Positions 37,341 to 49,049 of a stretch of DNA of 64,000 nucleotides are shown here, one piece after another. The DNA lies in assembly GCA_013398615.1 (NCBI GenBank), contig VZSR01000520.1:29865604-29929603 (forward strand), in the 5' to 3' direction. The stretch is from Brachypodius melanocephalos. Taxonomy: Eukaryota; Chordata; Aves; Passeriformes; Pycnonotidae. Numbering within the stretch: the stretch's first letter is position 1; the number at the start of each line of letters is the position of its first letter. The notes under the pieces are model-generated. The model searched no databases and was not told where the DNA came from. It saw only the letters and a list, made by a program, of their open reading frames with translations. Position numbers and translations under genes: made by a program.

Positions 37341-39988
37341 TTTTTCTTTGGGCAAGAAATATGTATTGGACCATGCAAGTCTATAATACAAATTCAGCTG
37401 AATTTTATCGGAGATTACACTTACCTTGGCCCAATTTTTATTGCTCTACTGGCAGAGAAAGATCATTGCAAGGTTATGCTGAATTATGCTAGACCTTTCT
37501 GTGATGAGAACAGCCCTGCTGATGTCGATGCATCTTACACTTATGTCATAAGTACCCTTTTGTTAATTTTTTCATTCAGAATAACAAACCTCTCCTAAAA
37601 TTGCACAGAAAGGGGAAAAAGCAAATTGTTTTTCAAAAGTTCAGGAAACTAGGAGAATAATGTCTCATAAATCATTGTCTCACTGGTCTGTGAGTAAGTC
37701 TTTCACCTTCACCTCTCCCATTTGATACATATATGAAAGCTGATGGCAATCTTACTGGAAAATTTACATTTAAAATCTCATTCCCTGAGCATTCTACCCA
37801 TATCCTCCACTTGTACAAGTGGTCAAGTAGTTTTCCCAGTAGTGAATGCCTTTTATTTTGGGGTTTTTTAGCAGTAACATTTCCTTCAGCCTATTTGATT
37901 CATATTAAAGAAGCCACCTGTCTTTCATACTCAGCTCACTTAAGCAGCAAGTTAATTATGCACATAATAGTCTTTTGCATCCACTGCACCCTGAAGGAAG
38001 TATAATGTGTTTGCACCTTGGCGGCAAGTGCAGTAGTGGTGGGCCAAGGGATTTATTACCAAATACATCCTACGTGACAAATATCCAAGAGACACTCAGG
38101 TAGGGCTGCTACAGACTAATTTTGGGGCTACTAAAGGGCAGCAGTAAAGCAACACCATACAATTCATGTAAGACAGAGAGGCTTCCCACACAAAGGAAAA
38201 AATTCAAACAAACTATAAAATCAAAACCCTCAAGGCTCATATTGAAGAGAATGACTCAGCTTTTTTACCTCTTTAAAATGCAGGAGATTTATTATTTCTA
38301 AAGTACTTCAAATTGAAGAATCATAATTTTGTTATGAATCACTAAAGCTATTTCCTGTGTAACACTGATGTTTTCTTGGAAGTCATTCATCCACTTATCA
38401 CTCAGACTCAACTTTGCTTGATTTTTAAGACTGAACAACACACTAACTAGGATGTCATAATGGAAAAATACATTGTAATGATAGAATGAAATGGTTCACA
38501 CTATACATATACCAGATCCTGGTCAGGATGAATTTCAGGGTGGATAAAGGAAATGGAATGAACAAGTGACAAAAGGTGACAAAGAACCTTATACTCTGAG
38601 GTCCTCATTTACAATAAGAATTATGCAAACACACTCTTTGCTCTTAGAGCTTACGACCACGTTATGTGACAGAGCATTTGTGGAACCATCTGTGTTCCAG
38701 CCTAATCATATGACCCAGACAGATACACAAAATCCTCAGTTCCAAATTACACTATAAATCCCATATGTATCTATGGTAAGCAACATCAGAATCATGATAG
38801 AAGAACTATCAGACTTTGCTTTCAGACCAAAGCTATCAAAAAAGGCAACTGAAAAGCTAGAGACTGCCTGGGCAAATAGATATATCCCTAGGGCTGATCT
38901 AAACATGATGTACATCCAGAGTTCACTGGGAATAACAACTGGAGCTACTGCTGTCAGCCTCAGTGTCTTTCTTGCAGACACATAACACTGAGGGCAGTTA
39001 TTTCACTCTCATTCTGCCATAGACACCTCTCAGTACAGTTTTGGTACCCCTTTTACTCCAGTGGATTGCAGTTAAAATATCCTGTTGCAAGAGCACATAA
39101 AGTCCTCGCACGTGTCGCTCTCCAGCGTTCAGCCTGCTGCCATAATTTAGCCAACTGTAACAGTGACTGACAGCCACCACTTCATTCACAGAATAGCAGC
39201 TTCCAAGTGTGTGTGTTTGTTGGGTTTTTTTCTGGAAATGTCTCTTTGGGCTTATTATACACTTGTAGTTCTGAATTTCACTCTCGCAACTGAATTTCCA
39301 GTTGGCTCCTGACTTCCTGCATCATTTCTATGATGATAGGGTTTGGAACTGGCAAGTTCAGGAGTTCATCTTGAAATATTCAGGGTCAGAAACAAAGAGA
39401 TATCTGATAAAGACTTGGCGGAAGACTGAAATTATACTGGAAAAATGAAGAAAGTAAAGATCTTAGGGTATGTTGATGAAAAGATAAAGCCATAATAGCT
39501 CAGGAAGATTCTAAATTTCATCTGGAAATCCAAATTTCTAATACTATTGTGCCCTCTCGTCAGCACGTTGCAATTTCAGGATGGGTTAATTAATAAGACC
39601 CATCCTATATATTTGCTTTGTTCGTGGAGAGGTAAAGGATGTTCAGAGTTCAAAACTCTGACCTGGCCCCTAAAAATAAATATAATTAAAAATCTCACTG
39701 TGTTGGAAAACAACACTCTTGAACCAACCAGGTGTCTTCTTGGCACAGAAGCCCTTTGATGATAAAAATCAAGCTAGAATATTTGGTTGGGTTGGGTTTT
39801 TTTCCGTTTTGTTTTAATAAGTCAGTGTGAGTGTAAGCCAAGACGAAACAGTGAGAAGGAGACAAAATATTTTACCCAGCTTCACAGTGCCTTCAGGCTA
39901 CGCCAGCTACAATACCTTTCAACACCATTCTCTGTCCCATTGTGAGGAATAAAAAACGAAAAAGCATTTTTGGCAGNNNNNNNNNNNN

Positions 39989-40025
<37 letters not shown>

Positions 40026-43000
40026 CCATAGTGAAACTACCTGCAGCTGACACCATCAGCTCTAAAAGGACAGCGTCACTGAACTCCATAAAAATACTCA
40101 AGGCAATTGTTGTCCAAAGGCAATCTCTGTTTTACTGTATTGTGCAGAAACACTGGCTTGTCTTTGAGTACTCAGGCTTCTGCAAAAGGTAGGCAAGGCA
40201 GACATTGCTCACACAGCCTAAGGGATCTCATACTATCTCTGAAATGTGGAAAAACATAGTGATCATGTTTGCTGGAGGTGTTTCATTTCATCTGGGAATT
40301 AAGAAATGCAGATTTTTAGGGAAATAAAACCCTGTAGACTAAGTAAATTGTTTGTACTGATTTAAAATTATTTATGATGATGTTTTGTTTCTCCAAAATT
40401 AATCAATCAGAGAATGGATGACTAAAATCCACAACGATTAATTTCATGCAGTATGATTTACTTACTGCAAGGAATTGTGAGTCAAGTTAAAAGGTCTAAT
40501 CCTAGCCTTGGCAGGCTTTAGTTTATGTGTCATACTAGTTCCTTTTTGTGGCCTCTCTATCCATTTAAGTAAGTTTTCCTAGTGTAAAAACTGAAGATTA
40601 GTTTTCATTAACTACTGGATTTTTTAAATTGTTTTAAAATCGCTGTTAAGTCTTTTGCTTTAACTCTGCCTCTTATTCTTCAGTTGCCTCTGGAGGTACA
40701 AAAGTAATTTCACCACTTACATGCAGATCCTTCTGCCTCTGTTTTAGAGACCTCATAGCCCCGTTTCTCCTGGCTGCTGTGATTTCTCCTCACGCAGTGT
40801 TTGTGCAGCACCTGATACGAAAGAAGCTCCATCTACAGCCGCCACAGCCACCGCAGCAGGAAGAACAACGTAAACCACCACATAACTACCGATCACTTGT
40901 AAAAGATTTTCACAATTTTCACTGAATTTCTTCCTCCAGAGTCAATAGAAACAAAGTGCTTAAGCAATTGTTTGATTGACAGGATAATTAAAGGATAATT
41001 AAAACTGAGATTAAAGGGAAGGGTTTTTTTTTTTTTAATTAGCAGAATATATATATATACCATGTTCTGCTACCTATGTCGTTCTCATCTGTGTATCCTG
41101 TCTTACTGCTAAAATCTTTTTGATGTGGACAACAATGATTTTTTAAATGGATATCATTAATTTCTTGTGTTCAGCATAATTGAAGTTATTTTAATTAAGT
41201 CACTTGCATATGCATTGGTTAATAGCATCTTTTTTTAGAGGATTTTTGTGGTGGTAGAAAGAAGAACAGTAAAACAGGAGAGGGGGTGGAGAAGAAAACA
41301 CCCCAACACACATGGGAAACAAGCTCCAGGGCATTGTCTCTTCCCTGCCTAGGCACTTCATCATGATTTCTTGAGATTGTGCAGAGAGATAGCATCCCTC
41401 ATCCTGACAAGTCCTAAATTATTACATTTTTGCATTATTTATTTTTCTTTCCATGTGCCCAAATCACGACACAGGTGTAAGGGAGAGAGACTCAGTGTAT
41501 GTCTATGTACACAAAAACAGCATTAATATGATTATTCATAATTGCATCATAGTAGTAGTGGAGTTACAGAAAAATCAAAGTCCTTTCACCCATATTCACT
41601 CGGCCAAAAGCCCTAAATCCATAACCCACTGAATGCAGGGAATAGAAAGCATTAGCTGAAGGAGGCTTGTGGCAAGACCAGAAGCTAAGCCTAGATTTCT
41701 GAAGGCTCATTCAAATGCTTTGAAGATAACACTATTTAAAAGAAAGATTAAAGTCAAATAGGAAAGAAGATTTAAGTATGGTGCTATGTGAACTCAAAGA
41801 GCTTAAATGAAGGTCACGGAGATCAATACTTGAAGAAATCTAAGAGTCCAAGGATTCAGCCTTTAGAATTAACTTTTTTCTAGGACCTGGTTAGTCATGT
41901 ATTTGTTGCTTATATTTTAAAAGCTAACCAGCACTTCTAGGCTAAAGAAGAATTCTAATCTGGATTAGAAAAAGCATAATTTCTCCCGTTCCAATGGAGG
42001 GGAAGATCATGCCAGAACTGAGCTGGAATGCAGCACCTGTCTATTTAATTTTCATCTTGGAAAAGAGAGACTATGTCATGCTGGAAAGTTCCACACTTCT
42101 TGCACTTAGAATGGGAATGATAGTATTTCTCTGTGTCACTAAGGTACTGGAAATGAATACACTTTTGGGACACAAAATTGCTAATATAAATAGGAACAGC
42201 TCTGCAGTGACAGTATTTTTACAAATTCGAAGTTCTATGTACATAATATAAAAGAGTAGTTCAGACACCAGAGCACAAAAAAAATAAACAAACTTGGGAA
42301 TATAATGAAAAACAGCCAACACCTGCATGCACCTCCTCACACTGCCCAAGGTGTCTGTAACACACTATGCAAACACACTGTTCAGTTGTCAGCCATTCAC
42401 ACAGATAAAGCCTCCTGCATTATTTCAATTTAGAAGAATACTATGTGGATTTGTAAAATTTCAAAGCCCATAAGAACTCATTCAAAACTCATTTCTGTAC
42501 CAGTATGTGAAAGAACAAACCTCTTAAGAAGTCAGTAAGATGTGATCCTGTACATCCAGAATCATTTAAGTATATTATTGCACTTACCTGAATTTGTCAG
42601 GTTATTAGGAATATCTGGTGTTGCAGATTAGCGCCTATTGAAGGAGTCCACTGCTGAAGTTTCTGAAATAAAGATGAGATGCAACACGTTTCCTCAACAT
42701 ACATATTCTTTGTATATCTATAACTATACTCTGATATCTCAGGGGAAGGAAAAAAGTTTCGAAAATTTTTGAAAGGCAGTGCTGCTTTTCATTTAATGAA
42801 GATATCAATCTAAATAAAATAAAACAGCTGTTACTTCCTGACAAAAGGCCTAAATAGCAAACTTGATGGAAGAAGCCAATGAAAACATATGTCATTATCT
42901 TTACTTCTTCCTTCTAAATGTCACAGGTCAAAGAGAACAAAGTTTATCTGCTGCTCAAATGCAGATCATGTCTATGAAAGGTGGTTGTGGTCTCTACTGC

Positions 43001-43768
43001 CACAGACCAGAAGTTAGTTTTATTCTAGAATTTGTAACCTCTGTCTAGTTTTCATACCAGTCTCTTCCATTAATTCCCTACGCACCATCTTCCAAAAATT
43101 CCATTGCACACCTATTTCTCTTTCAGCAAACAGCCAGACCAAAATAAAAAATTATTACAGCCACTGAAAAGGAATCAAACTGTCACATCTCAGTCAAAGT
43201 TGAGAAAATTGTATTGTTCTTCATTTGCACTTAGAAACTAGTTCCACAAACAATGGCAAATTAATTAATTTCCATAATACTGTTGTCAAGCAGTGAAGAT
43301 TGAAACAGAGGAATTGAAATTCAAAGCCTTGATATCAGGGCAGGAATGTGTTAAAACATCCCTAGTCACCCCTCACTTTTACCTCCAGACCTTAAATTAG
43401 TGTCTGCAACAAGAGATGTTTTGTTTTCGTCATCCACAACAATTTGGTTTTATTTTTGCTGTTAAGAGGACTGTATCCATAACTTTCAGAGACAAGAGAC
43501 AAAGCTATGTGAATTCATGGTCCTGCCTCCCCCCCTTTTTTTAAAAAATTTGCATTTAGTGTCTAAAGAATCCAGATACAAAGCCCAGAGAGTTACTCAC
43601 ACAACAGTCAAAGGCTAAGAAATGCTGTTGTCAGTGTACACTTATATTATGTTCACAAATCCTCATGTATAGAGATACCTTTTACTGTATACATTGACTA
43701 AAGCCTTGCACACAGCAAAATACACAAGAGTCCTTTAAACAACAAAAAATCCAAATGAAACCACTAAG
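37341..43768. other. Intergenic DNA with an assembly gap
   Basis: No gene recognised. It includes the 12-N gap with poly-A (39977-40024). A region open on both strands at 38736-38985 has no recognisable protein. Sequence is AT-rich with scattered A and T runs. Confidence 0.5.
39977..40024. other. Assembly gap (12 N) followed by a 36-base poly-A run
   Basis: Bases 39977-39988 are N, directly followed by A from 39989 to 40024. Sequence on both sides is ordinary single-copy-looking DNA. The gap was probably caused by the homopolymer, so its real length is unknown. Confidence 0.99.
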
Positions 43769-44092
43769 TAAGCTTGCCAATGGTAAATTTGGAGGAGCTG
43801 GTGACTCCCTAGAAGGTAGAGAGGCTCTGCAGAGAGACCTGAATAAATTAGAGGGCTGAGCAATCACCAGCTGTGTGAAGTTTAACAAGGACAAATGCCA
43901 GATTCTGCACCTGGGACGGGGCAGCTCTGGATGTGCAGACAGACTGGGAGAGGAGATGCTGGAAAGCAGTGCCGTGGAAAGGGACCTGAGTGTCCTGGTC
44001 ACTGGCAAGTTGAACATGATCCAGCAGTGACCTGGCAGCCAGGAGGGCCAACCCTGTCCTGGGGTGCATCAGGCACAGCATGGCCAGCTGGC
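43769..44092 (+). mobile_element. CR1 LINE internal ORF2 fragment, truncated at both ends
   Basis: The plus strand translates to late CR1 ORF2: GDSLEGREALQRDLNKLEGW, KFNKDKCQILHLGRGSSG, LGEEMLESSAVERDLSVLV. Several stops and a shift follow in the block ending CAGGCACAGCATGGCCAGCT. Neither the 5' part nor the usual 3' tail with its terminal repeats is present. Plus and minus open frames over it are shadows. Confidence 0.9.
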
Positions 44093-47000
44093 TCATTCAG
44101 AAAGGACATCCTGCATTTCAGCATAGAAGCAGGTGAAAAAACGGTGAAAGAAATGCTCAGACAAGAGGCAACACCATGACAATAAAATAAGGTGCAAAGA
44201 GTAGACAATTTGCATAGCTTGTCTTAGAGCTCGGTGGCTCTCTTCCTGAATAACTGCAGCTGTCCTCCTCTGTAGATGAGTTACACCAAGAAATGCACTG
44301 AGGGTGAAGACAAGAATCTTGATTTCTAAGAAGCTGTGAAAAAAAGAAGAAAACAAGTGGTGACATAGTCCAAAACCAACCAGAACTACATAAATAGCAA
44401 CATTCTGACCCTTGTACAAGGATAGGCTTGTGAATACAATGACAAAGAGAAGTAAGCTGGCTAGTTAATGGGATCGACATGAATGAGTAGTTTTAATGGT
44501 GTAGCCAAAACCTTAAAAATCTCTGACACAAAAATAAATAAGGACATGCTGCTGGACTCCAGGTACTTAGAAATTTCTTTCACCATAAAGCTCTCAATAT
44601 TTTGCCAAAGAAGTTGTTCATTGTAATGACTGCCACCCTGGCTGAAGTAAAATTACCTCAGCAGTGTCACAGCAGCTATACACCCAGCAGAGAAGAATGA
44701 TTTGCAGTGCAATACAAGCAGGGTAAACTGGCAGCCCTCAAGGGGCTGATTATAATCCAGAGTGTGTAGTTCTGCAGCGTAAGCAGTACAGGACAGACCC
44801 TTTCAGTCTGTTCTTGCTGTCGTGCGCTCTCAAACTTCCTGGGGTTCCCTGGCAACACTGTCTGTGTTTGTTCTGCATATAGGTGGCCCTTATACACGTA
44901 GCTCCATGGAATACTCCCAGCAGTAATGACTGCTTTCCCAAGCAGGGTGTGTGGAATCTCATGTGGGCTTGACTTATTCGTGCATCTAAAGTTAAACACA
45001 CGCAGGATTGTGTTTCCAAGTGCTGAGCCCAGCTGAGTATCACAGTGTAGAAAAAAAGGTTCTGTTTGCAGCTCCCCCGCAGCAGGAGGATAGGATACAT
45101 GTTTCACAACGAGTAGCAGGGTCCCCTTTTTAATTTGGCCAAACCCAAGGTTACTCTATGCACTCTATGATGAAAGGAAGCATACCTGTTTTGCGGAAAC
45201 TGTGTTGTTTTTCATTTTATACCTGCAGGAAGCAGGAAACTGAAAACATTTGAGGTTCTTTTCCCTCAAAGATGTGATTTTCATTGAAGGTACTACTGTC
45301 TTCTCTCTCTCAAAAAAAAAAGTCAATCCAGATTTTCTTGTCTCCACAACTCTCAACATCACCCCAAAATTACTTTTTAAACACATGCTTTTTCAGGCCT
45401 GTGTTCAGCAGAAAATAAATAAGTGTTTAAATATTTGCTTTAAAATCAAAATTATCAAAGGATCAATGATTCTTGATTGTAAAAAAAGAAGAATGTTAGA
45501 ATAGTGAATGCAAGAAACAAAGCAAAAATCCCTGTGTTTTCAGGTATTAAAAAAACACCAGACTTGCACATACATGGCAAAAAAAAAAAGGACACAGCCA
45601 CAGCTAATCTCGCCTGAGTGCCCATCCTCTCATTAACTTGTGAGGGAATTATATTACCTGGTAATTCAGGTAATATAATGTAAGATAAAAGCTATTAAGC
45701 TATTTACATACTTCTGCATTGCTCTACTTTCTTTAGAGTGCAAAGGAGGAGCAACCTTAAGGCTCAAAACTGAAACAAGCACATCAGGAAATATTTTTGT
45801 TTTACTGTATCAGCCTTTTTAGCTTATCACCACAGGTGGATGAGGAAAAGATGGTAGAAGCAATGAAAAGATAACCATTTCTTGGAAAGATATGACATTG
45901 CCAGATCCAAGGACAACTCAAAATAAACTCAGGTCTATTTCTAGCCTGCAAAGCAAGCAAGTTCCAATCTCAGAGCATGTGCTCCTGTGCCTTACGTGTT
46001 CGTTTATCACACAGCAGTGACGTATTCAACGTGGCACTATTGCTGATCCCTATTTTACTGTTCACTTACTGTCATCTCCCTGTTTTTCATTCTCAGATTG
46101 ACTTCCAAAGTGCGCTCCAGTTCTGCCTAAAGCATGATCTGCTTTGGCTGTAACCTTCACTCATTTGAAAAGCCCCAGTCCACCATCCTTCATCCAAGGG
46201 GAGGTAATTTTGTGGACATACCTGAGAGTTTTCTCTCTCTTGCTGATTTATTCACAGCCCTCTTCAGAACACCAAAAAATATCTGACAAAGTTCAACTAT
46301 TTCCTATTCTTGCACTTGCTAATTCATTTTCCTTCATGCCAAAAACAACATTATGGATAGACATAAATTTTGCTTATAATTCTGTTGGCTCTCTCCAAGT
46401 TTGTAGTCACTTCTCCAGAGTTAATAACTTCCTTCACAAAGTTATTGGATAGTACTGGATTTGATTCTCACCACAGTAAAATCCTATTAAAAACCTGATT
46501 TTCAGTGTTGACATAAGCAGAAATAGGAGAATTTGCATTTAAAATGGATGACCAAAAAAAAAATAATAAGAAAACTTTTTTGATTAATTTTGCTGTTCTT
46601 GGCAAAACACACAACTCTGACTCCTTGAATTCATGGGTTTAAATTCTATTTTCTTTTAAAGTACTTGAAAATTCATCTTTTTCTCTTTTTCCTTCACATT
46701 TATTTTAAGCCATAATGCATTTACGTACCACCAGATTCTGTAGAAAACAAATCCTCGAAGGAACCTCTGATGCTTGGTCATGATGGAATTGGGGTGAAAA
46801 GATAGCACTAACACTTTATAGGATGTTGGAGATTTAACTTTAGGTTTTTCATTGGAATTAGGCAGATGGCCCTGCACACTGGGCTATACTTGCTCTGCAA
46901 CTGTATTTAATCTTCACTAGAAATTCTATTCTGGATCTACAACACCTTCCCAACAAAATTATTGCAGAAGGTACCTTAAGTCTGGAAAAGGTTTTAATTA

Positions 47001-48858
47001 CAAGAAATTAATTTGTAAACTAATTTCTTCATCAGGGAGCAAAATATCTCCATTTGTTACCTGTTCAAAAATAGATGCAAACTCTAGATAACACATCAGA
47101 GTGAAATGCATTGAAACTGCCATTAATATTTCTCCTTAACTGTTCCACATACACACAGATTACAACACACAGGAGATATTCATAACTCACATCTTCGTCT
47201 TTTTGCTATGCCAATGGACTGTGCTGACAGACTTGACTTTAATCCAACTCATTTAAATCTGCTGCGCCTGTTAATTCTTATCTTATCATGAGACAAAGTT
47301 CACCATTCACCCTCTTTTATAAAAGTACAAGATACTTTGAGAACCAGAGCAAATTAGTGAGGTGGCAGGAAAGATACATGGTACACAAGTAGGCACTCAG
47401 AAGAGGAAGAGAATTCCCTTCTGGTTTACAGGACCCAGGATAAACACAAACCAGCTAAGTGCTCCACACCCTTCTGAAGCTCCATGTAGCTGCAAGGTAG
47501 AGAATCCACTCTGGGTTAACTTTATGCAAGTATTCCCTATCACATAGGAAAAGCTCAGCCAGCATGATGTGGACTTTGCACACCTACCTCAGCAGCCATG
47601 AGTTGGTGGAGCCACAAAACCAACTAAATATCAGAAAGGCCTATGATACCTTCTACACTATCAGTCAATACGAGACTCTGCTCAATAAATTTCTCTGATC
47701 ATCTGGAAGACGAGTACAGGTTTATGCCAGAAGACAATTGCTGAACTGATCCCAGAGCTCTCCTCCCACCCTGATTTTGTAGGTGCACAGGTGAGCAAGG
47801 ATTAAATGGTCATGAGACACATGATATCTTCTCAGGAATTGTTATCACCTGCTCTCATTTAATAACAATCCTTCATTTGACAAATATGATTTCAGTAAAC
47901 AAAAAATTCTTTTCCCTCTACTATTATTTCTTAACCTTTTACCTCACTGTTTATGGAAAGTCCACAATGATGACTTCTTTTTTTTCAAATCCTTCCCTCA
48001 ACTTCCTTTCCTTCAATTCTTCCCTCAAGATGATCATGGAGGGGTTGCTCTAAACTTCCTAAACTGAGGGTTGTTAACATTTTCTGGCATCCCAAATCCA
48101 TACTGCCTTTTCCTAGAAGATCTTGGAAAATTTTCATTTTCTACTCAACAGGCAAACACAAGCTCCTATCAATATTGTCATATTATGCCTCTTTTTGTAG
48201 GATATGCTGCTATCCCTGATCTCCAGCTTGTGGTTTCTGCCTACTTTTAGCTTTTCAGTTGAAGTGTGTTGTTTTGGATCTTGGACAGTTTCAAACTCAC
48301 AGCTGATATTTAGCAAGATAGAAATAACAGTCTGCATTTTTATTGTATAATTATGGGAAGAATGCACACAAAAGGTCACAGTCTATTGCCCTGCATCTTA
48401 GCTCAAGTCTTCAGCTGCCATAGGTTTGTAGAAGCCAGAATCAGCCTCACCCAAGGACAGTCTCTCTTACGAGGTCCAGTGGTTCACACTGAGTTCCAGA
48501 CAGAACTCCATTCTGGAGCAGAGAAGTGCCTTTCTCTGAGCATTTCAGCACTTCCTCTTCTGTCTGGAACTTCTAAAACATCATAAAGAAGGAATGTAGC
48601 AGTGGCTGTGAAAGCCTGACTGAAGCTTTTTACCTAAAAATTACTTGCTGTGTCAATGCTGGCTGTATTTGCTGCTTTTCTTACAGCTCAGAGTATTTGA
48701 AGATGTGGCTACATGACACCTCAAGACTGGAAACAAATTTTTTAAATCTTTGAGGGGGGAAAAGGGTCAAAAAACATTCCCCAAACCTAAGGCTCAAAAG
48801 AAAATGAAAATTTCTCTTGCTATTTTTTTATTGCTATTTTGTATAATAAAATAATATG
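44093..48858. other. Intergenic DNA, no gene recognised
   Basis: It contains a 143-aa minus-strand open frame (44676-45107) without recognisable domains, in a slightly GC-richer patch, and a perfect 13-bp hairpin at 45648-45679. No repeat element was identified with confidence. Confidence 0.5.
45648..45679. other. Perfect inverted repeat, 13-bp stem with 6-nt loop
   Basis: ATTATATTACCTG is followed by GTAATT and then the exact reverse complement CAGGTAATATAAT. The stem is mostly A/T. It stands alone, with no poly-T or gene next to it. Confidence 0.85.
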
Positions 48859-49049
48859 GCCTTAAGTCATGCCAGGAGAGATTCAGATTAAATATTAGAT
48901 AAAAACACTGAAGTGTTCAAGATGTCTGTCTGGATGTGACACCTGGGGATGTGGTTTAGGGGTGATTACAGTTCTAAATTGATGGTTGGACTAGATGATC
49001 ATGGGGGTCACTTCCAATCTTAAAGATTCTGTGGTTCTCTGTGATTCTG
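48859..49049 (+). mobile_element. CR1 LINE 3'-end fragment with internal deletion
   Basis: The plus strand runs GTCATGCCAGGAGAGATTCA, AGATGTCTGTCTGGATGTGA, TTGATGGTTGGACTAGATGA and ends TTCTCTGTGATTCTG, all in CR1 3' order. About 100 bp usually found between the first and second block is missing. Confidence 0.9.

Noticed and set aside
38736..38985. Segment open on both strands
   Set aside because: Frames are 70-81 codons, unlike any protein I recognise, and consistent with local base composition.
44676..45107. Minus-strand open frame of 143 codons
   Set aside because: No domain, signal or splice context is visible, and the length is within chance expectation over six frames.
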